Source of the DNA: Cymbidium sinense
Lineage: Eukaryota > Streptophyta > Magnoliopsida > Asparagales > Orchidaceae
Direction: 5' to 3'
Length of the DNA: 64,000 nucleotides
Assembly (NCBI GenBank): GCA_021442155.1
Contig: CM038216.1
Location: 158,023,983-158,087,982, forward strand
Shown here: positions 12,667 through 23,329 of the stretch, piece after piece
How the letters are laid out: each line of letters starts with the position of its first letter
Numbering within the stretch: the stretch's first letter is position 1
The notes under the pieces: model-generated
Told to the model about the DNA's origin: nothing
Database searches by the model: none
Seen by the model: only the letters and a program-made list of their open reading frames with translations
Translations under genes and position numbers: made by a program

Positions 12667-12993
12667 ATTAAAGGTAATTAATGTTGACGAATGATCGTTT
12701 ATTGAGACCGTTTGGTTTAGTCGGCGTCAAATTGAGTCAATTCGCTCAAAATACTGTCACACCGCTGGCCGACTTTTGTAGACTGTCCGAATTAAGTGCA
12801 AAAAGTCTTATTTGACAGATTTCGATGTTTCGAAGCTAACGACATAATCAATTTCGGAAACGGAGGTCATTTGGTTTGCATCGATGCCTCCTTACCTCGA
12901 TATGTATGCAAGCACATTGACATCTCAAGCGTTTGATCGGTTGATCATCAAGTTGTGAAATATTTATATCCTGACTAGGATTAATAAATCTTA

Positions 12994-13230
12994 GGAGGAT
13001 TTACATACATACCACTCAATTCTTATGCATTTACATATTTCACACCCAAACTTTAATTTTTATTTAAATAGCACTTAAATATTTATTATTACATCAAAAA
13101 TACCACCCTGGTTACTTTTTCCAAGTGAAATGCACCTTTTCGTATAGGAAAGTCTAGTTTTCAAATATTCAAGTTTGGGTGTGAAATATGTAAATGCATA
13201 AGAATTCCGTGATATGTATGTAAATTTCCC
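12994..13230. mobile_element. Mutator-like MITE, 237 bp
   Basis: Terminal inverted repeats of about 60 bp begin GGAGGATTTACATACATA on the left and (reverse complement) GGGAAATTTACATACATA on the right and share AATTCTTATGCATTTACATA and ATTTCACACCCAAACTT, with about six mismatches. The element is flanked by a perfect 9-bp direct repeat TAAATCTTA (12,985-12,993 and 13,231-13,239). Long TIRs with a 9-bp target duplication are typical of Mutator-like elements. It has no coding capacity and would need a transposase from elsewhere. Confidence 0.8.
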
Positions 13231-13239
13231 TAAATCTTA

Positions 13240-14942
13240 TATAATGTGATCATTAGAATGACAAAATACAATCCTCCTTTGTCATAGAAACTTATTATAT
13301 TTTCTTCATTTAGCTTAATCTTGCCCATAATTATTATGATTTCCTTATTTCTATCTTTAAAACATTCTTAGTTTTATATATGTAAGGAGAAAACTTAATT
13401 AATTCCAAAAGAAATGGTTTCAACAAATTGGGTGATTATTGCTTCTAATTTAACCTTATTTGAAATTATGAAAAATGTTGATATATAAAAACCATGTGCT
13501 TTTTCTCAATCCATATTAATGAAATATAAATTTCAAGTTTTTAATAAATTTAATAACTTAAACATTTAAAATAAAATTTTAAATATTTAAGGTCATTATA
13601 AAATTAATTGGAGCGCTTCTGTGCATTTTTCAACCATCTTCCTTTTGACTTCATGAAAAAAAAGAAACCTATTCTAAATTTGAATTAACCTGGCTGATAA
13701 GTGTTTTTAAGAAAACTTCCGTTCTTCTTTTCTGGTGAAAAAATGAAGTTCTTGTTTGGATATATTGCTTTTCAAGAGTAATCCAAGCTTTCTTTTGACC
13801 ATATTTAAAAATAATATTTTAAATGACCAAATTGCCCACTCTTTAATAATGTAAATACAACACAATATTTACTAAAGGGAGGGTTATTTATGATATTCTC
13901 TTTCCTAAATCGCAGAGCGAAGTGCAAAAGGTGTTTTCATTTCGCTTTTTGAGATGGCACTAAAATGGAGTTTTGGGAAAATGCAGTTTAATAAAGCTCT
14001 CTATTCAAACAGTAAAATTAAACACCTTTTCACAGCCTGAGAATCTAAACGCATCTAAAAAGTCTAGTCAAACGAAGCCTAAGAGATCACTTCTTTTAAT
14101 ATATAATTAATTATAAAGGCTTGCTTTTATGAATTACCAATACCCTAGAATAAAATAAAATCTTACCGACATTAATTAGGAGAAAATCTCTAAGAACATA
14201 GACAAGTTATTGAAAATTTCTTATTTTGATCCTTGAATCCATTATAGAATAATAGTTTTACTTTTTAAGATCAATGATAAAATAAAATTACACATTAACT
14301 TCTTAAAAATCAATGATAAATAATCAAATAGTCAGATTTTGACAATAGAATACTTTTCTTCAATATTCTTATTTTCAAAGTGCCATAAGTATCTTTTTTC
14401 ATGCTTGACTTTTAAACAAGAGAAATTATTACGTCCAGTCCAGAGTCCTAATATTACTAACATTTGGACTCTAATAACATATCTTCACGTGATGCTCAGC
14501 TAATACACATTTGCCGTGTTTTGGTTGTAAACTATTTTATATTACCTGCATAATGTTTGTATATATATCAATACATACTAAAAAAACAATGATATGCAAT
14601 AAAATTATACATCATAACTTTTAAAAAATCAATGATAAATAATCAAATAGCTTTGTTGTTTTCTCAAATATTTCATCTTTGCAAATTTGTTCTTTTCTCA
14701 AATAAAATAAATCTTTTTTTTTTAAATCGCTATATGAAATTATTTTAGTCATTAATTCAATAGAATTGATTAAAATCTCAAAAAAAATATAAAAAAAAAC
14801 ATTTAGAATTTTATTTATGTAAACATCCCTTTCAATAAATATTATTTAATGATCGGCACGTAAACCATTATATGAGAGGTTCCTAATTCCAACATTATAT
14901 GAATGATTAAGATACAAAGTACGAGAAAATAAATATGAAACC
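13240..14942. other. AT-rich gene-free stretch
   Basis: No coding signal is seen. A diverged direct repeat of about 70 bp lies at 14,271 and 14,589 (both contain AATCAATGATAAATAATCAA). The segment 13,750-14,085 starts CTTGTTTGG and ends with the complement of a similar word (CAAACGAAGCCTAAG) and could be an old MITE, but no target duplication was found. Confidence 0.4.
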
Positions 14943-14997
14943 TATAAGAAATAGATTGGAAACAGAATTTTCACTTAAATTCCAAATGCACAGTACA
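14943..14997 (-). repeat. 3' terminal repeat of the copia element (55 bp)
   Basis: Read on the minus strand it begins TGTACTGTGC directly after the polypurine tract and ends in TTTCTTATA. It aligns with 24,386-24,441: the first 16 bases are identical, then scattered differences, then ATTCCAAA and ACAGT shared. See the finding on its unusual size. Confidence 0.6.
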
Positions 14998-15010
14998 GCC
15001 CCCTCAAGAG
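14998..15010 (-). other. Polypurine tract of the copia element
   Basis: The minus strand reads CTCTTGAGGGGGC immediately before the terminal repeat. TTGAGGGGG at the end of pol is the usual form in plant copia elements and primes plus-strand DNA synthesis. Confidence 0.7.
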
Positions 15011-15083
15011 ATTGGTCTAGTGGACACACCAATCTTGCGAGAAATGTGCTGAAGCCTAGAGAGTAGTTTGGTGAGTCCATCTA

Positions 15084-15411
15084 CTAGTTGATCTGAAGAT
15101 GAAACATGAGATACTTTAAGTCGGCCATTGTGTACCAATTCTCAAAAAAAAAAAAAAAAAAAATGAGATAATCTAGAATGATGTTTTTCATGAGGAAGTT
15201 AAAAACTGGATTTGCACAAAAATATGTAGCACCAATATTATCACTATAAATGACCAGTGAAGTAGTGATTGATACTTTAAGTTCTTCGAGCAGCGATCTA
15301 ACCCAATGAATTTCTGTTGCAGTGGTGGCAATTGCTCGATACTCAACTTTCATAGAGGAGCAAGCAATGGAATGTTGCTTCTTTGAACTTCTTGAAATAG
15401 GATTTTGGCAA

Positions 15412-15463
<52 letters not shown>

Positions 15464-15534
15464 TAGGCACCTGTAAAGATATGGTCATTGGGGTCCCCCG
15501 CCCAATCTGCATCACAAAAGGCATGAAGAGACAA
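15084..15534 (-). pseudogene. Copia RNase H with an internal ATT microsatellite
   Basis: One frame gives HAFCDADWAGDPNDHIFTGAY, and after a frame change another gives NPISRSSKKQHSIACSSMKV, EYRAIATTATEIHWVRSLLEE and YSDNIGATYFCANPVFNF. These are the conserved blocks of copia RNase H in correct order. Between AY and NPIS the two isoleucine codons usual at this point have expanded to about 17 ATT units (15,414-15,463). The trinucleotide length itself would not shift the frame, but the flanks do. The frame also degrades at the C-terminus (poly-T/F at about 15,144). Confidence 0.75.
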
Positions 15535-15548
15535 ACAATTACGTCAAT

Positions 15549-16393
15549 TTAGTTGAATGCCATAGATCTGTGTTCCATTGAGATACCAAAGGAGGTGTTT
15601 AACTGCACCATAATGCTAGGTTGTCGGTGCATGCATAAATTTAGATAACTTGTTGATAGCAAAGGCAATATCAAGACGAGAATAAGAATATATTGAAGGC
15701 TGCCTACTATATGACGATAGAGAGTTGCATTAGCTAGTGGTGATTCGTTGTGCACTTGTAGGGAAGATGATGTGGATACTGGCATTTGAACGGGTTTGGA
15801 ATTCTTCATACTATGTTTGATAAGAAAAATAGTGAGATATTTTCTTTGATTGAGAAGCATTCCGGTTGGAGGGGAGGTGATTTTATGACAAGAAAGTAAA
15901 ATATAGAGCCCATATCTTTGACTAAAAATCAAGAATTCAATCAATCGACTACCTTTTGGATTTCCTTAATGTCACCACCTATAAGGATTAAATCATCAAC
16001 GCATACTAATAGATACATGGTGTTTTGCTCCTTGGGGGTAGATGAATAGTGAGGCATCTAATTTGGAGTTTGTGAAGCCAAACTAAAGGTGAGAGTGCTA
16101 TAGTTCATTATACCATGCTCTTGGTGCCCGTTTGAGACCATAAACAGATTTTTTTAGATTGCAAACATGATTAGAAAAATTAGAATAAATGAATCCTGGT
16201 GGTTAGGACATATAGATGTATAGCTTCATCAAGAGTACCTTGAAGAAACATATTATTAACATATATTTGTTGAATAGACTAGCCAGGATGGATAGGATAA
16301 TTCAAACTGTGGCTGGTTTGACCAATGGGCTAAATGTGTCATGGAAATTAAGTTATGGTCATGATGAAAGCCCTTTGCTACAAGTCGAGCTTT
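15549..16393 (-). pseudogene. Copia reverse transcriptase, C-terminal two thirds
   Basis: Minus-strand frames give, from right to left, YKARLVAKGFHH, a shifted FFKVLLMKLYIYMS (from FLQGTLDEAIYMS), PPGFIYSNFSNHVCNLKKSV with YGLKRAPRAWYNEL, then CVDDLILIGG (the YVDD catalytic box as CVDD, about 15,985), and 15,944-15,549 covers the thumb with KPVQMPVSTSSSLQ and YRHIVGSLQYI. The part upstream lies beyond the nested element at 21,507. Multiple stops make it inactive. Confidence 0.75.
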
Positions 16394-16398
16394 ATAAT

Positions 16399-17298
16399 TG
16401 TTGCGTGCTAGAAAATCAATTGCGGTAGAGTAAAAATTTTTGCCTTAGCTTCGTTGTGAAATCCACACAGTATAAAAGTATGAACAATAAAACTCAGAAT
16501 TTTTTGCTGGAAAATCTCAAAAGAGGGAAAAACCACGGGGCCTAGCCCAGTAAAAAACTTCCACAATGTATTTGTTTCAGAGTATAAGATCTTCCCGATA
16601 CGATTACGAATTGTATATGAGAAAGGAACAACGACTATGTGACAACGATCGTTGTAAGATGTAGTAGTAGAATGATGATGAAACGATGGAGCAATCATCT
16701 GGTGGAATCGGGAACAGTTTATTGGCGGCAATGCGAGGAATAATCAATGACAGAAATGCAGGGAACAATCGGTAGAAGTCATCATGATGGAGACCGACAG
16801 AGATTGATGACGGCAAGGATCAACGACGGCGGCGGCCAGCGGCGGTGGTTGACCACCGTCGAGTTGTGGTACGATTGTGCTTGGAGGATCTTTAGAGCTC
16901 TCTCCTCTCTCTTGCTTGAGCTCCACTCATATGAGGAATGAAGGGATATTTATAGATTGGAGGAGTGGCGTCTCTGTAAATACATGCAAAATCCGAACCA
17001 CTCCTCTCCATCGGACGGCTCATGATGATTCACTTGATCATATGATGTATTTTGTGTATTTGAATGCTCAAAAGAAGTCGGAATTGTAAGATCTTTGGCA
17101 TGTTGGAACCGGCTCGTTGAGACGCTCGATTTGACTATAAACACTCCATATTTGAGAGCTTTTTAAGAATTTAACTGATGTTCCAAAGTTTCCAATGATA
17201 TTTTAAGTGCTTGATCTCGACCAGTTTCAATTTCCGATCAGCTTGCTTTCGGCATCAAGATTCGTGCTTCGACTAGAAGAATTTTCAGGGTCATATCA
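16399..17298. repeat. Left LTR of the LARD-like element (900 bp)
   Basis: It begins TGTTGCGTGC and ends GGGTCATATCA. It matches 20,663-21,501 with many small gaps, mostly short GC-rich segments missing from one copy. The block GAGGGAAAAACCACGGGGCC is identical in both. The 16,923-16,985 block with the TATA-like ATTTATAGATT is also nearly identical. Confidence 0.85.
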
Positions 17299-17920
17299 GT
17301 TGTCCCCATATTTTTGGATGATATTATCTCAATCATCCGAAAATATATATGTCGAATACTTGAAAATAGCAAATTCTTCAATGAAATTTGCGAGTCCGTT
17401 AACCATACATTTTGAGAGAATAGATCTTTATGGGAGCACAATATTATGACTACGGAAGCAGATACAGAGCCACAAATATGTGTAGGTATGTGCAAGCGCG
17501 AAATTTCGAGGTTACGGACCCATCCGGATCTCTTACGCCCTGCCTCCAGAGGGAAGCAATCCAGCGATGGTAGCCATATGGCATGGCACACCACTGCCGG
17601 TGGTCGTCGGCCAAAACCAATTATGAGTTCAATGGGAGCCTATGTGAAGCGGGTTATAGCTGGCGATGGCCGAGGAAGCGAAGGGCGAAGTAGTCGCTGA
17701 CCGTCATGCGGAGAATCGCGATCAGCGATGGGTCTGGGTAGGCGATGGCGGCGTCGTGTCGGCGGTTAAGCGCGTCTTGACGCTACGGTGGGCTGAAGCG
17801 AACGCACCATGAACCGAACGGCGGTTTTGAGCGCGATTTTTGCGGTTTGGGTGGTTTTGATAATTTTACCCTTTTGCCTGAGTCTATAAAACCACCCTAA
17901 GAGAAGGCACCTTCTCTTAT
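17299..17920. other. LARD-like interior, unique part
   Basis: No domain is seen. Short overlapping frames on both strands carry no motif. Confidence 0.4.
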
Positions 17921-17924
17921 TCTT

Positions 17925-18380
17925 GAGAGAAGGTTGTTCGGAGGAGATAAAGGCCCACGGTACTTACGTCGTTGTTCCGGTTATCCCTCGAAAGAAACCG
18001 CCTCTTGACCGTCGGTTTGGAAGGCGTCAGGCTACTTACGTCGTTGTTCGGTTTTCCCTCGAAAGAGGCGTCAACTGGCCTCGTCGGACCGTCTGGGTTT
18101 GGAGGCGATCAAGGCCCACGGTACTTACGTCGTTGTTCCGGTTTTCCCTTGAAAGAGGCGTCAACCGGCCTCGTCGGACCGTCCGAGTTTGGAGGCGATC
18201 AAGGTCTACGGTACATACGTCGTTGTTCCGGTTTTCCCTCGAAAGAGGCGTCAACCGGCCTCGTCGGACCGTCCGGGTTTGGAGGCGATCAAGGCTCGTG
18301 GTACTTACGTCGTGTACTTTTCTCGAAGAGGTGTCAAGCCTTTCGTCGGACCGTCCGGGTTCGGCGATCAAGTAAAGCGA
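17925..18380 (+). repeat. 90-bp tandem repeat in the LARD-like interior
   Basis: Units beginning GCGATCAAGG recur exactly 90 bases apart at 18,104, 18,194 and 18,284, with two more diverged units before (near 17,945 and 18,025) and a partial one after. The unit contains ACGTCGTTGTTCCGGTTTTC and AACCGGCCTCGTCGGACC. Because 90 is a multiple of three, long open frames arise in several frames on both strands; these are artefacts of the repeat. Confidence 0.85.
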
Positions 18381-19330
18381 TAACCGAGACGGTTGGCACG
18401 ATGCTCAACAATGGTGGCCGGCAAGTGGTGGTGGCGGTGACTCGCGTGGTCGGGGAGGATAACCAGCGGCGATAATGGTGGCCGGAGATTGATTATATTC
18501 GGCGATGTGCAATGATAGTCGAGGCTGATGGCCTATAGTGGTTAGCGGCGACGGGGTGGTCAGCAGCGCAATGCTAGTCAAATGCTTGCCGCGTCGGTAG
18601 TAATGAGATGATCAGCGGCGATATGGTGGTAGCGAAATGCCGGCGATGGCGTGGCGGTAACCGGCAGCAGTGCTGGCGGCCGAATGGTCAGCGGCAACAA
18701 TGGCGATAGTAGTCAGCATAACCGCGTCGATGTCAGCGAGATACCGCAACGATGGTGGTGACCGAAGAATGTCGACGATAATTCAGCGGTGGTGGCAGCG
18801 GCAGTGGTTAGCGGCGAGTGGTTTGGCGGCAACAAGCGGCAATGATCCATGATGCGCCAGCAGTAATCAGCGGAGATACCGGCACGATATAATGACCGGC
18901 GAAATTACAGCGATGGTCGATGCGGTGGCCATGATAGTCAGCGGTAGCCGCTGATGTTAGCCAGCGGGGTGTCAATCGGAAGCGGTAGCGGTAATCAGTG
19001 TGATTAAGCGTCAGTAGTCAGCGGTGACCAGCAGCAACGTTAGCGGTCAGCAGGATGGCCGATGATGATGTGGTAATAAAAAAGCCGGCGGATGACCGGC
19101 AACAATGGTGGTGGCAAAATTATCGGCGATAATTCGATGCGGACCGCGATAGTGGTGAAAAATTGCGGCAATGATGCGTGGCGCGGCGCAGCGGTGACCC
19201 ACTGATGGTTAGCGGCTTCTGAGGTGGTAAACTACGGCAATACAGTAGTCGGCTCGGCAACGCATGGTCAGCGATGACCGGCGCATGGACGAGCGTCAGC
19301 GGGGATGGCAGCGGCTGGCGATGGTAGTAG
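18381..19330. repeat. GC-rich cryptically repetitive block (GGCGAT/CAGCGG motifs)
   Basis: Roughly 950 bases are built from shuffled variants of short words such as CAGCGGCGA, GGTGGTCAGCGG and GCGATGGTGG without a fixed period. The composition contrasts sharply with the AT-rich surroundings. No frame encodes a recognisable protein. Confidence 0.6.
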
Positions 19331-20310
19331 TGAAAACTTTGACCTATCCGAGGTTGTTTGTCAGTGCGTTACTCGATGACCTGAACCTGTATGAAAAAGG
19401 TTGAATTGAATCCGCTGAGGATTTTTGACCCATCTAAGGTTGTTTGTCAGGGTGTTACCCGATGATGTTAACCTGTATGGAAGAGGTTGAATTGAATCCG
19501 CTGAGGATTTTGACCTATCCGAGGTTGTTTGTGAGGGTGTTACCCGATGGCTTTATGTGAAGTCCACCAAGGACCTTTTGACCTATCCTAGGTTGTTTGT
19601 CAGAGTCTTTGCTCGATGACGTTAACCTATGTGGAAGAGGTTGAATTGAATCCACTGAGGATTTTTGACCTATCCGAGGTTATTTGTCATAGTGTTTGCT
19701 TGGTGATGTTAACCTGCACAGAAGAGGTCGAATTGAATCCGCTGAGGATTTTTGACCCATCCGAGGTTGTTTGTCAGAGTGTTACCCGATAACGTTAACC
19801 TGGATGGAAGAGGTTGAATTGAATCCGAGATTTTGACCCATCCGAGATTTTTTTGTCGAGTGTTACCCGATGGCGTTAACCCGATGGAAGAGGTTAAATT
19901 AAATCCGAGGATTTTGACCTATCCGGGTTGTTTGTCGAGTGTGACTCGATGGCGTTAACCGTGGAAGAGATTGAATTGAATCCGGAGGATTTTGACCCAT
20001 CCGGTTGTTTATCGAGTGTTACCCGGTTGGCGTTAACACGTGTGAAAGAGGTTGAATTGAATCCAGGATTTTGACCCATCCGGGTTGTTTGTCAGTGCAG
20101 ATGGCGTTAACTATGGAAGAGGAGGTCGGGAAGTCCGACCTTTTGACCTATCCTAGGTTATTTGTTAGAGTCTTTGCTCGATGACGTTAATCTGTATGGA
20201 AGAGGTCGAATTGAATCCGCAGAGGATTTTTGACCTATCCGAGGTTGTTCGTCAGGGTGCTACCCGATGACGTTAACCTTTATGGAAGAGGTCGAATCAA
20301 AACATCCGTT
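19331..20310 (+). repeat. 80-90-bp tandem repeat array, about 12 units
   Basis: Each unit reads approximately TTTTGACCTATCCGAGGTTG, TTTGTCAGRGTGTTACCCGA, TGACGTTAACCTGTATGGAA, then GAGGTTGAATTGAATCCGCT plus GAGGA. Starts are near 19,338, 19,424, 19,508, 19,574, 19,663, 19,749, 19,830, 19,912, 19,988, 20,065, 20,138 and 20,226. Units in the middle are shorter by small deletions. Confidence 0.85.
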
Positions 20311-20662
20311 TGTGGTTGTAGCCAAAGTTGCTCCTTAACCTTGGTCTTGTTTTTCCATGAGTATGATTGAAAATCATAATTTGCAAAGCTATATCTCTTC
20401 TCAATGTTGAAATATCCTCTAACTTTGACTTATTTCTTGGGATGGTAATCGATTAGATGCTTAACATGGGCGATCTTCTGAGATTAAGAGTTGCCCCGCT
20501 TTGACAAAATCAAGGAGCAAGTTTGATGAATCTTCATTCTTCGCTCGCGCTCCTTAAAAGCTTGAAATGCTCCACCTCGATGGTGGTTTTGATCTTATTG
20601 GGAAACTTGGTCGTCATACAAGATGAAATAATGAGAATCAGTTTCCCACAGACGGCAAAAGC
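20311..20662. other. LARD-like interior, end part
   Basis: Unique sequence between the tandem array and the right LTR. No gene or clear primer site is seen. Confidence 0.35.
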
Positions 20663-21501
20663 TGAATGCTCATCAGCGAGAGTAAGAGTTTTCTTTCGTT
20701 GTGAAATCCAAAGACACACACGTATAAAAGTGTGAACAATAAAACTCCAAAAATTTTACGTGGAAAACCTCGTAAAGAGGGAAAAACCACGGGGCCTAGC
20801 CTAGTAAAAAGCTTCAACTATGTATTTATTTCTGAGTACAAGATCTTCCCGATCTGGGATTACAATTGTATGAGAAAGGAACAATGTGACAACGACGGTT
20901 GTAACGGCTAGTAGTAGCAGATGATGATGATGAACGGCGGAGCAATCACCGGTGGGAATGCGGAAACAATTATTGGCGTGTGGAACAATCACGACGCATG
21001 GAACAATCACCTGGTAAAATGATGGAGGACGAGATTGACGGCAATCAAGCGGCGGTGGTTGACCGTCAGTGGCACGATTATGCTTGGAGGATCTTTAGAG
21101 TTCTCTCCTCTCTCTTGTTTGGGCTCCCCTCATATGAGGAATGAAGGGCTATTTATAGATTGGAGGAGTGGCGTCTCTGTAAATACATTCAAAATCCGAA
21201 CCACTCCTCTCCATCGGACGGCTCATGATGATTCTCTTGATCATATGATGTATTTTGTGTATTTGAATGCTCAAATGAAGTTGAAATTGTAAGATCTTTA
21301 GCTTGTTGGAACCGGCTCGTCGAGACGCTCGATTTGACTATAAACACTCCATATTTGAGAGCTTTTTAGGAATTTAACTGATGTTCCAAAGTTTCCAATG
21401 ATATTTTAAGTGCTTGATCTCGACCAGTTTCAATTTCTGATCAACTTGCTTTTGGCATCAAGATTCGTGCTTTGACTAGAGGAATTTTCAGGGTCATATC
21501 A
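20663..21501. repeat. Right LTR of the LARD-like element (839 bp)
   Basis: It pairs with 16,399-17,298. It starts TGAATGCTCATC and ends GGGTCATATCA directly before the ATAAT duplication. Confidence 0.85.
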
Positions 21502-21506
21502 ATAAT

Positions 21507-22100
21507 GATCGATGGTGCCATCATGATTTCGTTTGTTACAAAAAAATTGATTTGCATCCAATGATCATATATGAAGGTTTAGGAGGATTAAGTCAAAGGT
21601 ATGATTGTGAAGGAGTGCATCAAATTTCTCATACATAGTTGCTTTCTATAATGGAATTTTTAGGGCTTGTGTGAGAGATGTAAGTTTAGTATTGTCTAGT
21701 TCAGTAGAAATGATGAAGCTGTATTTGGGATTTTGTTTGAAGATATTATTCTTAGATCTAGTGATCATTGGATGAAGTGAAGAGGAAGGTAATGCATCAT
21801 GTGATTCATTACTAGATGGATGTGATTGGGCGTCGTTAGAGGAAGAGGATATTGTTGCAGTCTCAAGAAGCCTATTAGGTAAGTGATATATAACTTGAGG
21901 GTTGAGATGGGTGTGTTGTAAGTTTAAAACTATTGTATGGAGTGTAGGAGGTGTTGGGAAGGGTGAGCTCGATGCAGAGGCCCCTTCAGTTATATCCAAT
22001 GGTGTGGTGGTCAATGATCCATAGTGGGAGTTAGCTTTGGCACTGATCAATGATGTTTTAAATGGAAATATCGATTTAACAAACACAACATGATGGGAAA
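21507..22100 (-). pseudogene. Copia pol: integrase-RT linker and RT start
   Basis: The frame 22,086-21,646 begins after the integrase end motif (IYVSHHVVF, about 22,085-22,110), runs through a proline/serine-rich linker and contains SLHPMITRSKNNIFKQNP, the standard linker motif before copia RT. Near 21,510-21,560 the RT start follows (IGCK, then DGTID) and stops exactly at the ATAAT duplication of the nested element. Confidence 0.75.
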
Positions 22101-22109
22101 CATAAATTC

Positions 22110-22925
22110 TTTGTGTTATTAAATCGTAAAATAGATAGACACTTTGAGTAAGTGACTAACCAAAAAATACACATGGATGTGAATGAGATTTCAATATATG
22201 TGATGTATACAGAGAAAGGTCAAGGATAACCAAGACACTCAAATACCCAAAGTTTAAGAAGATTAGGAGGATTTTGAAAGAGACTCAAAGGATGATTTCA
22301 TGGATAGATTTTTTTGGGCATGTGATTGATAAGATAAGTTGTAATTGCGAATGCAAATGGCTAAAATGATGTAGGAACTAAGGCTTAGTGTAATAGTGTT
22401 AGACCGATTTCAACAATATGTCGACGACCAGCGTGTGGTGGAGTGGTTAGATGGGTAATACCTTGGGTTATGAGGAATTCTTTGAAAGCAATGTACTCCT
22501 CACCATTATCACTATAGAGAGTAATGATATGTCCTTTAAAATATTTTTCCAGAAGTAGTTTGAAGCACTTAAACACAAATAAGACATATGATTTATGTTT
22601 AAGTCGATAAAACAAAATGTATTTTGTTTTGATCGACAAAGATAACAAAATATTTGTAGCCATCACATGATAGAATTGGAGAGGTCTAGACATCAAAAAA
22701 CACAAGTTCAAGTGGAGAATTTGATTTGAGTGATGAGTCATGAAAAGGTAGTTTATGACTTTAATTACGAAGACAAGCACTATAGTAAAATTATTTATTG
22801 AGCTGAAGGAACAAGACATAGAATTTGACAACGGAAAGTAACACATGATTATGTTGGAGGAATTCCCTAGACGATTATGCCATAGGGAAAGAGATTCATG
22901 AGACCCAGCTAACACTCACATCGCA
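22110..22925 (-). pseudogene. Copia integrase, degraded
   Basis: The 176-codon frame 22,915-22,385 starts with the pre-integrase motif ESLSLWHNRLGNSS, contains a degraded core with FYRLKHKSYVLFVFKCFKLL, and then ITLYSDNGEEYIAFKEFLITQ (catalytic Asp in YSDNGEEY) and HIVEIGLTLLH. The catalytic Glu region is visible as RRHIVE. Integrase joins the cDNA to host DNA. Several frame breaks occur. Confidence 0.7.
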
Positions 22926-23046
22926 GATGACCAGCAGTATATATTGTCTTTAAGTTGTCCTTGATGCAGGATAGCCCCCATATGAGGATCCTTCGCCTGA
23001 AAGTGTGTTGGTGTAAAACAACAATGACATTGTTAGTTTGACATAA

Positions 23047-23275
23047 TTATAAAATATATAAGAGATTGTTATTTATTGAAGGCACACATAGAGCATTAGA
23101 AAATTTTAGTGAGTACGGATTATAAGGTGGAGAAAGAGAACCTATATGAGTAATTTTTAAACCTTCGCCATTGTCAATGACGACATTATTTTCCATCATT
23201 GGGGAGTGGAGTGATAGATTAGCAAGGTTCGTTGTTATATAGTGTGTAGCACCTGAGTCAAGTAGCAATCATATG
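23047..23275 (-). pseudogene. Copia protease fragment
   Basis: The frame starts MLLDSGATHYITTNLANLS; DSGAT is the copia protease active site. It continues with DNGEGLKITHIG and NALCVPSINNNLLYIL, the usual protease end. The frame is open for 73 codons and then breaks. Confidence 0.75.
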
Positions 23276-23329
23276 TGGATGGAGTAAAGGCATCTACATT
23301 TGCCTAAGGAGGATTATTTGTTGGTTTGT

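Larger units (their letters stand above)
118..12984 (-). mobile_element. Element A: Tat/Ogre-type Ty3/gypsy retrotransposon, defective
   Basis: The element reads on the minus strand: 5' LTR at the right (9199 onward), PBS, ORF1, gag, protease, RT, RNase H, a second RNase H, then directly a remnant of the 3' LTR at the left. The two LTR copies align from TGGGCTCC over about 870 bases (118-990 and 9199-10105). The tRNA-Arg primer site, an ORF1 before gag and an additional archaeal-type RNase H are marks of the Tat/Ogre lineage. All reading frames are broken and integrase is missing, so it cannot move by itself. Its right end is cut at or before the MITE at 12,994; the true LTR start was not found. 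Confidence 0.75.
9199..12984 (-). repeat. 5' LTR of element A (at least 3.8 kb, right end not defined)
   Basis: The part up to about 10,105 pairs with 118-990. The rest aligns in blocks with element C's LTR: 10,110-10,340 with 58,490-58,740, about 11,330-11,420 with 59,590-59,660, and 12,480-12,984 with 61,370-61,800. The section 11,580-12,480 is unlike element C and is rich in purines (about 12,000-12,240) and then GC. No gene is seen in it; the short overlapping frames are low-complexity. Confidence 0.6.
16399..21501. mobile_element. Non-coding LTR element (LARD-like) nested in the copia RT gene
   Basis: Two long direct repeats (16,399-17,298 and 20,663-21,501) enclose 3.36 kb without any recognisable retroelement domain. 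The element is flanked by the 5-bp direct repeat ATAAT (16,394-16,398 and 21,502-21,506), and removing it with one ATAAT puts the interrupted RT back in register. Ends are TG...CA. Long non-coding interiors between LTRs define large retrotransposon derivatives, mobilised by enzymes of another element. I could not recognise a PBS or polypurine tract, so the strand is open; a TATA box (CTATAAATA) on the minus strand of the LTR near 16,950 suggests minus. Confidence 0.8.

Noticed and set aside
13750..14085. Possible second MITE
   Set aside because: The ends match only loosely and no target duplication could be found.
15322..15552. Plus-strand frame with a poly-Asn run
   Set aside because: It is the antisense reading of the ATT expansion inside the copia RNase H pseudogene.
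17923..18475. Several long overlapping frames with repeated RRTVRVWRRSR-like or ASTGLVGPSGFGGDQG-like text
   Set aside because: The 90-bp unit is divisible by three and free of stops in several frames on both strands, so every frame stays open; there is no start context or domain.
19331..20310. CRISPR-like regularly spaced repeats
   Set aside because: Units are contiguous tandem copies of 80-90 bp without distinct spacers, in a plant LTR element.
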